DNA of 64,000 nucleotides from Microplitis mediator (Eukaryota; Arthropoda; Insecta; Hymenoptera; Braconidae), in the NCBI RefSeq assembly GCF_029852145.1, contig NC_079979.1, forward strand, positions 15,449,901-15,513,900, read 5' to 3'. The translations under genes were made by a program, and so were the position numbers. How positions within the stretch are numbered: position 1 is the first letter of the stretch; each line of letters starts with the position of its first letter. This document shows positions 1-12,600 of this stretch, piece by piece. The notes under the pieces were generated by a model. It was given only the letters and a program-made list of their open reading frames with translations. It had not been told where the DNA came from and did no database searches.

Positions 1-1145
1 AAAATATATTAAAATTTAATTGAATATGAACTGGAGGAAATTTCAATTTTGATATGTACTTTAGAAAAGTCGTTAAAAATTAAATTTTCTCAGACGCATA
101 AAAAACATCTTTTTAGTGAAAAAATATGTGGGGAATTTGGTTTTTTCGTTTTAAGTAAAAAGAACACGTGCCTCAGGACGATCAAAGTTCATTTTTTGAT
201 ACAATCGCGGTTTTTTATAAATTTCTCATGAAATATGCAGATTAAAGGAAAAAATCATAGGAACAAGTTTGTAGGAAATTAAATTCTTGACAAAAAAGGT
301 CATATTCATTTTTTTTTATAAAATGCGTATTTTTGAAGATATTTTAAAAAAACTTTTTTAGATCTGAATTGAGCGTTTTAAGGATTACAGATTTTGAAAA
401 TAACATTTTTCTAAGTAAATAGAAACTATAATAAGCATTAATGATTGATATGTTATGAGTTACGAAGTTGTCTATATTTAAGGAAAAACGTTATTTTTAA
501 CATTTGTAATCCTTAAAATGCTCAATTGATAAGATCTAAAAAAGTTTTTTAAAATATCTTCATAAATACGCATTTTATAAAAAAAAATGAATATGACCTT
601 TTTTGTCAAGAATTTAATTTCCTACAAAATTGTTCCTATAATTTTTTCCTTTAATCTGCATATTTCATGAGATATTTAAAAAGAACCGCGATTGTATCGA
701 AAAATGAACTTTGATCGTCCTAAGACACGTGTTATTTTTACTTAAAAAGAAAAAACCAAATTCCCCAGGTATTTTTTCACTAAAAAGAAACTTTTTATCG
801 GGCGCCTGAGAAAATTTAATTTTTAACGACCACCCTAATGTACTTATTTAAATAATTATTTATGTTGTACGTAATTTATTTAAAAATTACACAATTTTAC
901 GGCCACCATTTCAATCACCAATAATTTAATTAGTTAATAAAAACACTAATTAACTGTAGTGATCGAGTAAGTAAAAATATTCACAAAGTTAAATATTTTA
1001 ACACCTGAAAATTTTTTCAACACCGGTAAAAAATATTTACACCGGCGGCGGCGTTATTTTCACACCGCTTTCGGTATTGAAATTTAACACCGAAAATTTT
1101 AACACCTACACCGCCTGGACTTACCCCGGTGATTTTTACTGTGTA
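1..1145 (-). repeat. Family B MITE-like element, interrupted copy
   Basis: Reverse-orientation copy of a repeat also seen at 18095-18705, 22738-23672, 25134-25376 and 53971-54426. It is marked by many ACACCG/CGGTGT motifs (1000-1130) and ends at about 1145 in a TTTTTACTGTGTA terminus. The left part (1-60) matches the distal part of the other copies, and the match resumes at 839, because a 778-bp foldback element has inserted at 61-838. The left end runs off the window. No coding capacity was seen. Confidence 0.7.
61..838. mobile_element. Foldback element, copy 1 (6-bp target duplication)
   Basis: The ends are TTAGAAAAGTCG and CGACCACCCTAA. Almost the whole element is a long imperfect palindrome: the left arm (61 to about 400) is the reverse complement of the right arm (about 500 to 838). 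TGTACT flanks both sides (55-60 and 839-844), and the uninterrupted family B copy at 54234-54310 carries this target once. A second copy lies at 38439-39210. There is no transposase ORF, so it is probably mobilised in trans. Superfamily is not assigned. Confidence 0.8.
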
Positions 1146-1560
1146 GGAATCATTACCATAATATATAATAACGATTACCATAACATTTAGAAATTCCTCA
1201 TATTATAGGAATTATTACCATACTATTACAGTAATGGTTCCCATAACTTATGGTAAAAGTTACCACAGTATTATGGTAGCCGTTACCACAATATTGTGGT
1301 AATTTACCACAGCAGTATGGGAACAATTACAGTCATATTATGGGAATATTTCCCATATATTATGGAAACGTTTACCATGTTGTATAAGAATGATTCCCAT
1401 ACGCACCTAGAGACTGTTCTCATGTGGTCATAGGATTTATTCCTATGTGACTAGGGGTACTATTACCATGAGTATGGTAATCATTACCATACAGTATAGG
1501 AACTTCGATCATAATTATAGGAATTGTTCCCATAGTTATGGTAACTTCTCCCAGAAATTA
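1140..1560. repeat. Degenerate TTACCATA / TATGGTAA repeat cluster
   Basis: About 420 bp made of short degenerate words such as TTACCATA, TTCCCATA, TATGGTAA and TATGGGAA in both orientations, so the region is locally palindromic. It lies in the intron just before the last exon of the serine protease. I see no coding sense in it. Function unknown. Confidence 0.6.
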
Positions 1561-1621
1561 TGGGTTGCAATAATTGTCTCTCCGTGCCATCGGTTATTAA
1601 TAATCAAATTTTTTTTAACAG

Positions 1622-2025
1622 CGACAATAAAACCAATAAGACTAGCAGGACGCAATGAAGTATACAAGTCGTACGCAGGAAGGCAGGCACTGGTTTTGGG
1701 TTGGGGTGGAGATGGAATATCACAAACAAGACGCGACTCACTTCAGTTTGGTTTCCTGCCAATTATTTCACAGGAGAAGTGTTTTCTAGATTGGGACCTA
1801 CCAGAAAGTGTTGTCTGTACGGCAGCTAATACTGGGGTCGACGCTTGCAAAGGAGACAGTGGAAGTCCACTTGTGATAGACAGCAACCGGTACCATGATT
1901 ACTTGCAAATCGGCATCGTAAGTTCTGGTTACGATGTCGAATGTCCGAGTTCGAGACCCGGTTTGTACACACGAGTTGATTATTTCAACGAATGGATTTA
2001 TTTTGTCACGGGAATACAATATTAA
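1622..2025 (+). CDS. Trypsin-like serine protease, terminal exon only
   Basis: C-terminal part of an S1-family (chymotrypsin fold) serine endopeptidase, probably secreted. A poly-T tract and AACAG acceptor precede 1622; the exon starts with two bases of a split codon and ends at TAA 2023-2025. Visible landmarks are the LGWG strand, a conserved cysteine before the active site (VVCTAANTGVDACKGDSG), the catalytic serine in GDSGSPL, an Asp six residues before that serine (trypsin-type S1 pocket) and the terminal PGLYTRV...W helix. The catalytic His and Asp exons, signal peptide and any CLIP domain lie left of the window, behind an intron that holds a nested transposon. The substrate cannot be told; haemolymph or digestive roles are both possible. 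The open frame continues back to 1447, but that part reads through the repetitive intron and is not counted. Confidence 0.85.
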
Positions 2026-3061
2026 TATTAATTTTAATTAATTAAAAAATTAGATAATTATACGACATAATTATAGACCAATAAAAAATTTTATACGGTC
2101 GAATTTGACGTGATTATTAAAAATTAATTTAATTTTTTATTTTTCAAATATTCATTCACTGTCACAAAAAAATTTTATTTAAAATGAACTAGAGAACTGA
2201 AAAAAAAAAATTCGTTTGGTATTTTCAAATTCTAACCGGAAATAACTGAAATCGTACTTCCGCACAAAATTTTTTTTAAACTGAAAAATCCGTAATTTTG
2301 TTTTAACTTTCAATTGAATGTTAAAAAAAAATAAACGATTAAGTCATAAATTAATTTCATTATATTTAGATCTAGATCTACTTTTATTTAATTTGTAATT
2401 AATCACGATACTTAATTATTATTAACAAGTAAATAATTAAACTGTAAATAATTTATCATTTATTTACTGCAATTTAATTGATAATTTTTATTACCAATAA
2501 TTTTAATTTCAATTATTATTATGCTCATTATAATGACGTTAAAATTTAAATGACATTATTGTACAAATTTACTTTTTAAGTTTATTGTTGACTTGACAAA
2601 TATATTTTGTATTCAATAAATTTATCATTAATAAAATATATAAATAATTACATATTTTTTTTTTATCATTTTTTAAATCTAAATATTAACCCACGTTTTA
2701 CACGATTGCCATCTTATCAAAACGGGTACGATAAATAATTTTGTAAATTTTTATTTATTTTTTAACTGAATACACAAGTAAATATATGTATATATATATA
2801 TTTATTATAGAACGAGTTTATTTAACGCTAGATAATTTGTAAAGATAAATTTTTTTTCATAAAAAATTAAAATTCTTGGATAAAATAAATTGATAGATCG
2901 ATAATAATTTATTTCTGATTATTTAAACAATAAAAAATAAATATCAGACTGTTCTTCAATCTCAGTAAAATTTTTATTGACAGATAAGCACATAAATTTA
3001 TAAATAAGCAGCTAAGTGCTAATTGTCGATTATAAAAAAATTAATCGGTTAATTTTAAATA
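2026..3061. other. AT-rich intergenic spacer
   Basis: Lies between the protease stop and the cytochrome b5 start. It holds homopolymer runs and TA-rich stretches but no ORF or repeat family that I recognise. It must contain the 3' UTR of the protease and the 5' UTR and promoter of cytochrome b5; neither boundary can be fixed by eye. Confidence 0.6.
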
Positions 3062-3529
3062 ATGTCTGATAATTTGTATAGTCTTCAAGAAGTTTCAAAG
3101 CATAACAATAATGAAAGCACGTGGATTATTATTAAAAGTTCAGTTTATGATGTGACGGATTTTTTGAATGAGGTATTTAGAAATTTATTTTTTCTGTTAA
3201 TTATTTTATTTAATTTAATACTGCGACTGCAATAGCATCCGGGAGGCGCGGAATTGATAAAAGAATGCGCTGGGAAAAATGCAACTAGTGATTTTAATAA
3301 TTCTGGACACTCGAGTGACGCCCGGCGTACAATGAAACTCTACAAAATCGGGGAGATTTCTGAGGTATTTTATGGTAAATTTTTTTTTTTTTTTTATTTA
3401 ACTTTAATTTTATTTTTTTTTAAGGAGAGCAAAGTAATAAATGATGATATTTCTGATAAAGAAAACTTATCAACAAAAAAACGTAAAATTTTTATTCCAT
3501 TGTTCTGTAATTGTACTAATAGACAGTAA
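3062..3529 (+). CDS. Cytochrome b5 domain protein (114 aa, no membrane anchor)
   Basis: Small haem-binding electron carrier. The model joins 3062-3172, 3236-3364 and 3425-3529, all junctions in phase 0 with GT-AG ends. The N-terminus MSDNLYSLQEVSKHN and the WIIIKSSVYDVTDFLNEHPGG stretch are typical of the family. The haem ligands are His38 (HPGG) and His62 (GHSSDAR), 24 residues apart as in classical cytochrome b5. The usual C-terminal membrane helix is missing: after the haem domain there is a short acidic/basic linker ending IPLFCNCTNRQ. The protein is therefore either soluble or attached through the CxC cysteines (speculative). It could serve fatty-acid desaturases or P450s, but the partner is unknown. 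The stop codon is 74 bp from the trp stop on the other strand, so the 3' UTRs probably overlap. Confidence 0.9.
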
Positions 3530-3603
3530 ATAAAATAAAAATTATAAATAATTGTGTCAGAAATATATTTATTGAATAAAATAAAATATATTATACACGT
3601 AAA

Positions 3604-6600
3604 TTAAATCCAACCGCCCATAACTTTACCCGTAGCTTTCGATTTTCCTCGTGCTTTTGTTTCTGCTTCTGGAGGTCTTTCAACTTTTGGTTTATCTGCA
3701 GTAGTTTTATTATCTGAACTTTGTCCAGGTTTATCATCTTTTTTCTTTTCCTCTTCTTTCTTCTCTCCCTCCACTTTCTTCTCTTCTTCCACTTTCTTCT
3801 CTCCCTCCACTTTCTTCTCTCCCTCGACTTTTTTCTCCCCTTCAATTTTCTTCTCGTCTTCCTTCTTCTTTTCCTCTTCTTTCTTTTTCTCCTCTTCTTC
3901 CTTCTTTCGGTTTTCTTCTTCTTTCTTTCTCTTCTCCTCATCTTCAACAGGTTCTTCTGGTATCGGAGAAGGAATAATTCTCGCATCTCCTTTATCTTGA
4001 CTTGTTATCGACGCCGTAGCTTTAAGCATCGTCTTTCTCAGCGAATCACTTAATGACCCAGAAGTTGATAATTGCGGTCTCGGTTTTGATTGATTTCCTC
4101 CAGAAGTATTTATTGTTACCTTCGAAGCTGTTCTTTGTACTTTTTTATCATCTTCTTTGCCATCTTTATCCGCAGTTTCGTCGCCTGTTAAGTTAATAAC
4201 AGAAAAAAAATTAATTATTAATCTCAATTACTAATTACCCATATAAAAATAAATAACCTTCAGAAATATCAATAATATAGAAAATGTTTCCTCGAAAATA
4301 AGGTTTACTCCGAAGTAATTGAATACATAAAAAATAATCAGTTCCGCATTCAATCCATAGTCACTCCGCATTAGATCCGTTTTGAATCCACACTAATTCT
4401 GCATTTAATCTACACTAGGATCCACAGTCAATTCACACTGGATTCGCAAACAATCCACGCTGGATCCGCACTCGATCTGCATTTAATCAGAATTAAGATT
4501 CGCGCTCAATTTGCATCAGATCCATACTCACTTCACATTCAATCCACACGCGAAAAAAATATATAGGCGCTGCAACAAGACGCAGTTCTGTGGGAGTAAC
4601 AGGACAAAGTCGTGTTTCAGCAACAGGACAAAATCTTGTTGTGGCAACGCGACTTTTTCCGTTCTAGCAACAGGATTTTTTCTTTGGAATCAATATAGGA
4701 GGATTTTAAAATTTGAATAAAAATTCAAATTCTGGATGTGTCCTGTTGCTATAAGATGAAAATTCTGTCGTTGCAACAGGATTTTGTCCGGTTGCAGCGC
4801 TTACTTCTTTCCGTGCACTAAGATCTGCATCAGGCGTGCAGTGAATCCGCTTTCACTCCGCCTTTTTCATACAATTCAAAAATCCCTAGGAAATTTATCA
4901 CGTAGGGGAGGGTGGGGCAGAGCGGCCCCCCTAAGCCAATTATTATTTTTTGTGGCTTTCAACCATATGATCACTTTACTTTTGTTCTATTTCGAACAAA
5001 TTTATGGACATTTTGCCAAAATTCTGAAAAAATTTTTTTTTTTTTTGTGGGGCAGAGCGGCCCCCCTTCAAAAAGTGATAAAAAAAATTTTTTTTTTCGT
5101 TTTTTTTTTTTTTAAATTGTTTTCATCATTAAGAATGTATTTCTTTCTCTTGACAACTATTTTTGGTTTTATATTACTCGACAAAAATTTTTTAAAGCGT
5201 AAAAAATCGTTCACTCTCGATTACCTTAATTACTAATTGTTATTTAATAAAAAAAAAATCAATTCTATAACTTTACTTTATTTCAAAAATTTATCAACTA
5301 AAAAAAAAAATGTAACTTTTATAAATTTTTAGTGACCAAATTTGCCTCTTACATAGAGAAACGGCCGAAAAATATAAAAAAATAATTTTTTCGGAAGTTT
5401 CGGCTGGTCCATTTTGCCCCAGGTGTTATGCGTAGGGCTAGAAATGTGGAATTATGATAATTTTTTTTTAATTTGACGATAAAAATATGAAAAAATCACT
5501 TTTTCAAAATTTTGGGCTTGTCCATTTTGCCCCAAATGTCATGCGTAGGGGTAAAAATGCGCAAACATATCGGATTTATAGTAATTAGTCGAAAAAAAAA
5601 AAATTTTTTTTTTGGTCAAAATTTCAGGGGGGCCGCTCTGCCCCACCCTCCCCTACGTATTTTTTTACATCGGATATAAATAAAAAAAATCCAATACCTT
5701 CTTCGAATGAAACAGCTTTTTTCAATTCACTCTTGTTCATTTTTCCCATTATGAATTTAGCATAAGCGACACGTGTAGCTGGCGAGACTTCCACCAAATT
5801 AGGATTATATTCAACCAAACGATTCGGATCCAAAGACGCCAAATCTGATTCCGGATGATTTCTTTGATGAATACGAAGACTCCGTCGGGTTTGACGAATC
5901 TGAGCGTCTGTTCTGCTGCCAATCGGATCACGTGCAATAGTATTCTTCCTTACAACAGCGTTCCAATCTTTCTTATTCTCACTTGCTCGTTTACCAATAG
6001 CACGGGCTAATTGACTGAATACATCCTTCGGTTCCTTCTCACTCTGGATCACTGAATTAACTATTCCTTCAACGATGCCTATTTGGAAGTCTTTCTGTAA
6101 TCGACGCTCCATCACACGACCCTTCTTTCCGGAGACTGCAGAAAAATAAACAATATTACTGTCTGTCTAGCTTATTAATTAATTAATCAAATAATACTGT
6201 AATTGAACATACTTGAGGCATCCCCTTGATCAACATTGGGTATTTTCATTCCATTCTGACGTAATATGTCTATTAATTCATATCTCAATGTCGAAATATC
6301 TTGACGTATTTCAATTACATCGTCTTCTGTTATACCAAAATCATCACGTTTTCTTTGTTCGGCGGTTACATAACGACGTACTAATATACGTATTACTATA
6401 TCATGTCGTTCTTGAGCTTTTTCACGATTTTTTTTCTGTAAAATGAAACTACTTATTTATTTGCCTCTAATAATTTATCAAAACTTGTATATTATTGATT
6501 ATTGTTATTATTTTTTTCCTTGATAATTTTTTTATGTGAAAAAAATTCAGTGCAAAAAATTATGAGTGAACATATAAATTTGATTTTCAAAATTTTTGAC

Positions 6601-9600
6601 TTTATATTGATCATTTTTTTAGTTTCAAAAATTTTTTCTACTGAGTTGCAAAAATAATCAACTCAAAATTATGAATTTCATCAATTTTTGTACTTCACTG
6701 ATATGGACATTTTTGGAACGAATTTTTTTACACGGGCCCAAATAATAAAGTATCTCAAATTTTTTCTTTATGCTTTAAAAATTATTCAAGCGAAATTATC
6801 GAAATAAAATTTTGAAATGCGACTTTAATTTTAATCAGCCCAATTTTTTTTCTTGTCCATTTTGACTACACTGTAAAAAATCAGGGGTGAATTCGAAATG
6901 ATTACGAATTTTATTTCAATCCGCATTCACTCCGATTTGGATTTTCAATATTAAAATAAACTTCCTTTCGGAGTAAATTTCACTCCGAGGGATTTATATA
7001 AATGAACAGTCATCCGCTCCGCATTCACTCTGGAGTTAATCTGCATTCACTCTCCAAATTTTTTACAGTTTATTTTTTAAATTAAAAAAAAATTTTTCAC
7101 TTAAATTTCCATTTGATAAAAAGTTTTACATGGCCCATTTTACCTATTTTTTTTTTTTTTAATTTATTAAAATCAATAATAATACAGCCGAACTCCATTA
7201 ACTTCGACAATTAGTCTATAGAGGAGCGGAAATTTCAAGAAATTTCCAAGTTAACGGATGCCCCTTCTCCTTTAAAAAGTAAACTACACGCATGCGCTCT
7301 TACATCAACATGAATAATGCATATTTCAATACACACAGAAATACATACAAATGTATAGCATCGGGTGGGAGACAGCGTAGCTCGTGGGGGTCAAGATTTA
7401 GGGGAAGTTCCGGGATAATGGAGTCCGAGTTAGAGGAGTTCGACTGTAATAAAAATCTAAAATTCCATCCGTAGAAAGTAAAATTCTTACAATAATTGAT
7501 TTAGTAGGACGTCCAGTTTTACCACAAGAAATGACTTTGTTGAATGATTTAGCAGTGGGTACCATATTAAAAGGCGGCGGTACAGTATCTCCATCTTCAA
7601 AATAACTCATCCATAAATGACTTCTCGCAAATTTCCATTCAGTATCCGCGCGTTCCTAAAATATAAAAAAAAAATAAAAAACAACTTCGATCAAGATTAA
7701 AAATTAATCAAATAAATAAATAAAAAAAACCATTTACCGAAATAATTTGATAAGAGTTCGACATCATAGCAATCAGCATGTTCAGTAAAACAATAACATT
7801 GATAACAGAGTACGATCCAAACATCAGCAACGCCCAAAATCTCGTAAAACTTTTGATTCCCGTTAAATCAAATGACATCAAATCAACCATACCAAAACTT
7901 GCCCAAAATAGTGACTGCGAAGTTTCAAAAAGATTCGCAAATCTTCGCCAAATCGAACACGCCTTTTCTTCGTTATCAAAATCCGGTATCTCCGGATTAC
8001 GTAGATAACATTTTGCCTTTTCAAGATCCGCATAATACCACAGGAGCTGGTTCATACCACAGCCAAATGCAAACAACACGAGGGTGTAAATAAAAAAAAA
8101 TTTAATAATATCAATAATCATACGACCCAATGATATTTGAAGCGGTCCCAAATGTGGATTGACACTAAATATATGAACTAATTTTAAAAAACTGAATATC
8201 ATTCCCGCGGCAAAGGCTCCCTCGGACAATAGCATCGGATCAAAAGCATCCCACTGATCTCTTGGATACCAGGGATCTTCTCCACTCCAGTATTCTCTCT
8301 GAAAATATATCAAAGTGATATTGAATATTAATTACAGACCGTTCATATATATATGCAAAGGGTGTGAATACAAGCGAGAATAAATAAAGCCCTTCCTTAT
8401 TACTCTAGTTGGCGTAAAAGAACTTTGATTAAATTTTACTTTATTAATAATAAACGTGTAGGCAGCTGTGGCTGGTTATTTATTTATTTATTTACTTGAT
8501 GACAAGAGCAAATACTCACTTGTACGACAAACCATGCAGTTGCCCTCATCATAATCCAGACTACGTAGAAAGTGTTTTGAATAAAGTCAACGATATTCCA
8601 GAGATCGGAAACATATTCGAGTAAACCATCGGCCCAAAGTGAACGAATTTCGGCAGTTACCAGACCTTTGAAAAAAAAAAAAGTTTTGGTTTTTTTTTGG
8701 AAAGAATTTGAAATTTGAAGCCGCATTTTCCGGTTTTATGAAATTTTTCTAGTCGAAATTTAAGTTGAAAAATTTTTTGGGTTTTGTGTAAAAGGTTGAG
8801 GTCAATAGTCGGGAAAAATTTTTTGAATAAATTTATTAGTTTAAAAAAAAACTTTTTTTGTCGAGAAGAATCTGCCGTCAATAGAAATTATGACAAATAG
8901 ACTGTAAAAATATTTTTAACATCTCATGTATTTGCGAGATAAAAAATAATCTGGTGTGTAGTAAAGTATTGAATATTTTATTTACAGCAATAAATTCTCT
9001 TTTACCCTGATAGTGAAATTGAGGTGATAAAATTTATGAGATTGACGTACACACACACATAAATAAGTTCAGATTCAGTACAATGACTTTTTTATAAATT
9101 ATTTTTAATCTTTTGCGACTATTTCTTGGATTACTGCTGGCAAAAAAAATTTTGGATTCTTTATAAATTCAAATTGTGATAAATTTTCAATTTTTTTTAC
9201 TTAGGAGTAAATTTCCGTCATACTCTAAATTATTTGACTCTAATCTGGGGGAGGTACTAGAGTATCTCAAAAATTTTGAACAAAAAAGAACTTAATACCT
9301 GGGGCATTACAGACATTTAAAAAAATTTGATGAAGAAAAAAAACGTTATACTAATTTTGAGTTCAAATTTTGGAGAAGAAAGTTTCCGTTGTAAAATGGG
9401 TTACCTAGAAAATTAAATACAAAGAAAATTGACGGTACTTTTTATAATTAGTGAAAAATTTTCTCAAAAAGATTGAAATCTAAAAAAATTTATACTGATT
9501 TTTAGTTCGAATTTCAGAGCGAAATTAAATACCTGGGGTAAAATGGGTCACCTAGAAAATTGAAGCAAAAAAATTTGGCGGTACTTATTATTAGTGAAAA

Positions 9601-12600
9601 ATTTTCTCATAATGATTGAAATCTAAAAAAATTTATACCGGTTTTTAGTTCGAATTTTCGAGCGAAATGAAATACCTGGGGTAAAATGGGTAACCTACAA
9701 AATTAAATACATAGAAAATTGACGGTACTTTTTATAATTAGTGAAAAATTTCCTCAAAATGATTGAAATCTAAAAAAATTGATACCGATTCTTAGTTCAA
9801 ATTTCCGAGCGAAATGAAATATCTGGGGTAAAATGGGTCACCTAGAAAATTAAATAAAAAAAAATTGGTGGTAAAACAAATAATTTTTTAATATGAATTG
9901 ATGACGAATTTAAAAAAAAAATGACTCGTAGATTTCACTCCTCTATATCTGAAATAGCAAAATTAATAAAAACAAAAAATAAACCAACTTACTTATAATA
10001 TAAATAATTACACCGGATTCAACAAAGCCCGGAATAGAACCTCGTTCATGTTTCTTCCAGCCAGCTAAGATTTCTCTCATCCATGCATTTCCAAATAATT
10101 CAATTACCAGATATTCAACACGTTGAGACGCCATTCCAAGTAACACTGCAAGCAATAATTTAATAATTTCAATGCGTATTAAGTTTATAGAGTGTGAATT
10201 ATTTAGTCGAAATCAGAATTACATTAAACTGATTTTTATTATAATCGTTAATCATTATCTAACTTACTGAGAAAGAAGGCGTAAGAAGACGAGTGACAGA
10301 TAAATTTAACGAATGGTTTCTTCATAAATAATCCCATTTTTGACGTAGGCGATACCATATATATTGTACTATATATAGGAAACATGCTGCCGAGTTTTCC
10401 AACTTCAATTAATTGCCCGACCATACTTAATCGCCGAAATCCTGGTAATCCGTCGTACCAAATGGCTGCTAATAATTGTTGAACATTCGGATGTGCTACA
10501 AACTGTCATAAATTCATCAATTAAAAATCTTTTATTAACTAAAAGTCACTAACACGAAAAGAATGTGAATAAGAAAAAATTTGTTTATTTATAAAACTCA
10601 ATTTTCAGAAAAACTGTTGACTTTAGAAAAAAAATTTTCAAACAAAAATTGTAGGAAATTTAATTTCCTATAAAAAATGTCTCCAAGTTAATTAACGTAA
10701 CTCTTATAGTTTCAGAGTTACAGAGATAATAAGTAAGGGATAGATTCAAAAATAATTTGTTGAAATTTATTTTTTTTATTTCAAGTTGTAATTACGCAGA
10801 AACAATTCATTGTATGTAAAAATGTTATGAGATTTTTTTTGTAGAAAATTTAATTAGCTACCAAATTGTTCATTTGCATTTTAGTGATATCTCTAGTAGT
10901 TTGGCTAGAATTTTGATTTTTTTACAAGAACTTTCAAATGCATATACAAGAATTGTAATAGAAATTCAAATATTTAAAAAATTACCTGTTTTTGTTTATA
11001 TTTAATAGCAAGTTTTAGTCTATCTAATGTTTGTCGTTCGCCTGGCTCCCAATTGTCACCAGTTGGATTATAATTAAGAATTATTTCAAGTTCGTGTGAA
11101 GTGCGTGCGTGATCCAGCAGCGATGTCGCAAATACTTGACATTGTTCTTTAAGTTCCTGGATTAAAATTTTATTGATTTAATTTTATAGACAAATCTAAC
11201 AAATTTAATATTTAATTAAACTGTTATTTTTATTTTTTTTTTTTATTCCTGTGATTACATTGTAGTCAGATCTGAATTCCTGCTCCATACGACTTAGCCG
11301 TCGTAATTCCCAGGATAATTCAAATGCAGTTAGTAGAGGATCTCGTGACGATAGGGCAATAAGTGAGGACGATGTTAATGCACGGTAAGCATTTATCCGA
11401 GAGCGAGAGTGACGTAGTGAATCTTGATCGTTGGACGTAACGCACTCGTCGCAACCGCATCTTAAATTTGAATTTTTAATAAATAACACTTTCGTGCATT
11501 TAACATTAAATTCTGTAGAAACTATTGAATTTACAAAGAAACTTATCTCATACTTTTTTGTAGACAATTTAATTTCCCATAAAAATGCACTCACACATAT
11601 TTGTCATAATTTCAATAGTTTAGTCATAATTTTAGTTTTAAAGTCACTAGATTATTAATAAATTTTTTTTTTTAATTTAATTATAAACTCAGTAGTTTTA
11701 ATTTAAAATTACGACTTAATTATCAAAGATACGATAAAAATGTATGAGATCAAATTTATAGAGGATTAAATTTACTAAAAAAAGTGCTGATTAATTTTTT
11801 TTGTAAACTTAATAATTAATGAGTTATTTCAATTTAAACTAATTTAAATTTTTATAATTTTTACAATTCTTTTTTTTTTTTTTTTTAAATAATAATAATA
11901 AACCTGGCATCATGAGGACATGGTAAAGTTGCACCACGATCAAGTAATATTTTAAGTATTTCATAATTATTTTTATGAGCCGCTAGAACCAATGGAGTGA
12001 TATCAGGTGTGAAATTATAGTCGCCACTTTCCAGGGCTTCCCAGCTCTAGAATCAATAAAAAAAGAAAATAATAATAATTATTAGTACTTAGTAAAAATT
12101 GAAAATTTAAAAAGATAATACGAACGTATGGTTGACCAGCAACATGAATTTTTTCTTCATAATCAAGAAGAATTTCAACAGCTTCGACGTACTCCTCTTT
12201 AATGGCATGCAAAAGTGCATCCTTCACATTTATTTTCCACTCCAATAATATGTGAATCAGTTCAACATTTTCATTTTCAATTGCCGCGATCAGCGCGGAT
12301 CTATTTAACGGGTCGACACAGTTTATGTTCAGTATTTCCGGGTGATCTTTATGCTCTTCGAGCAGCCTGCATTCGAATTTAATTTTCAAAAAATAAATCA
12401 TTATTTTCCAGTACTCCAATTAAATTAAATTTAATTTGATTAATTAATTAATTAATTAATTAAAAAAAAAATACCTCCGAACAGTAGCACAGTCACCTCG
12501 CTCAGCACTTAACAGAAAATGTTTTTCAACTTGACCAAGTACATACTCAGTAGGTGGTTGCAATGATTGCATAGAAGGTGCTCGTGCCTCATTATCAACC

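Noticed and set aside
1447..1620. N-terminal extension of the protease frame
   Set aside because: It translates the TTACCATA repeat cluster, has no protease similarity, and is followed by a clear polypyrimidine-AG acceptor.
3591..3986. Arg/Lys-rich frame on the minus strand
   Set aside because: Alternative frame of the same trp repeat region; the trp frame joins upstream exons in phase and ends in a family-like C-terminus.
3721..4053. Phe/Leu-rich open frame on the plus strand opposite the trp tail
   Set aside because: It is the complement of the Lys/Glu-rich repeat coding of trp exon 13; the composition is an artefact.
4784..5236. 150-aa frame across the GC-rich-ended element
   Set aside because: Low-complexity Phe-rich translation of poly-T inside a non-coding inverted-repeat element.
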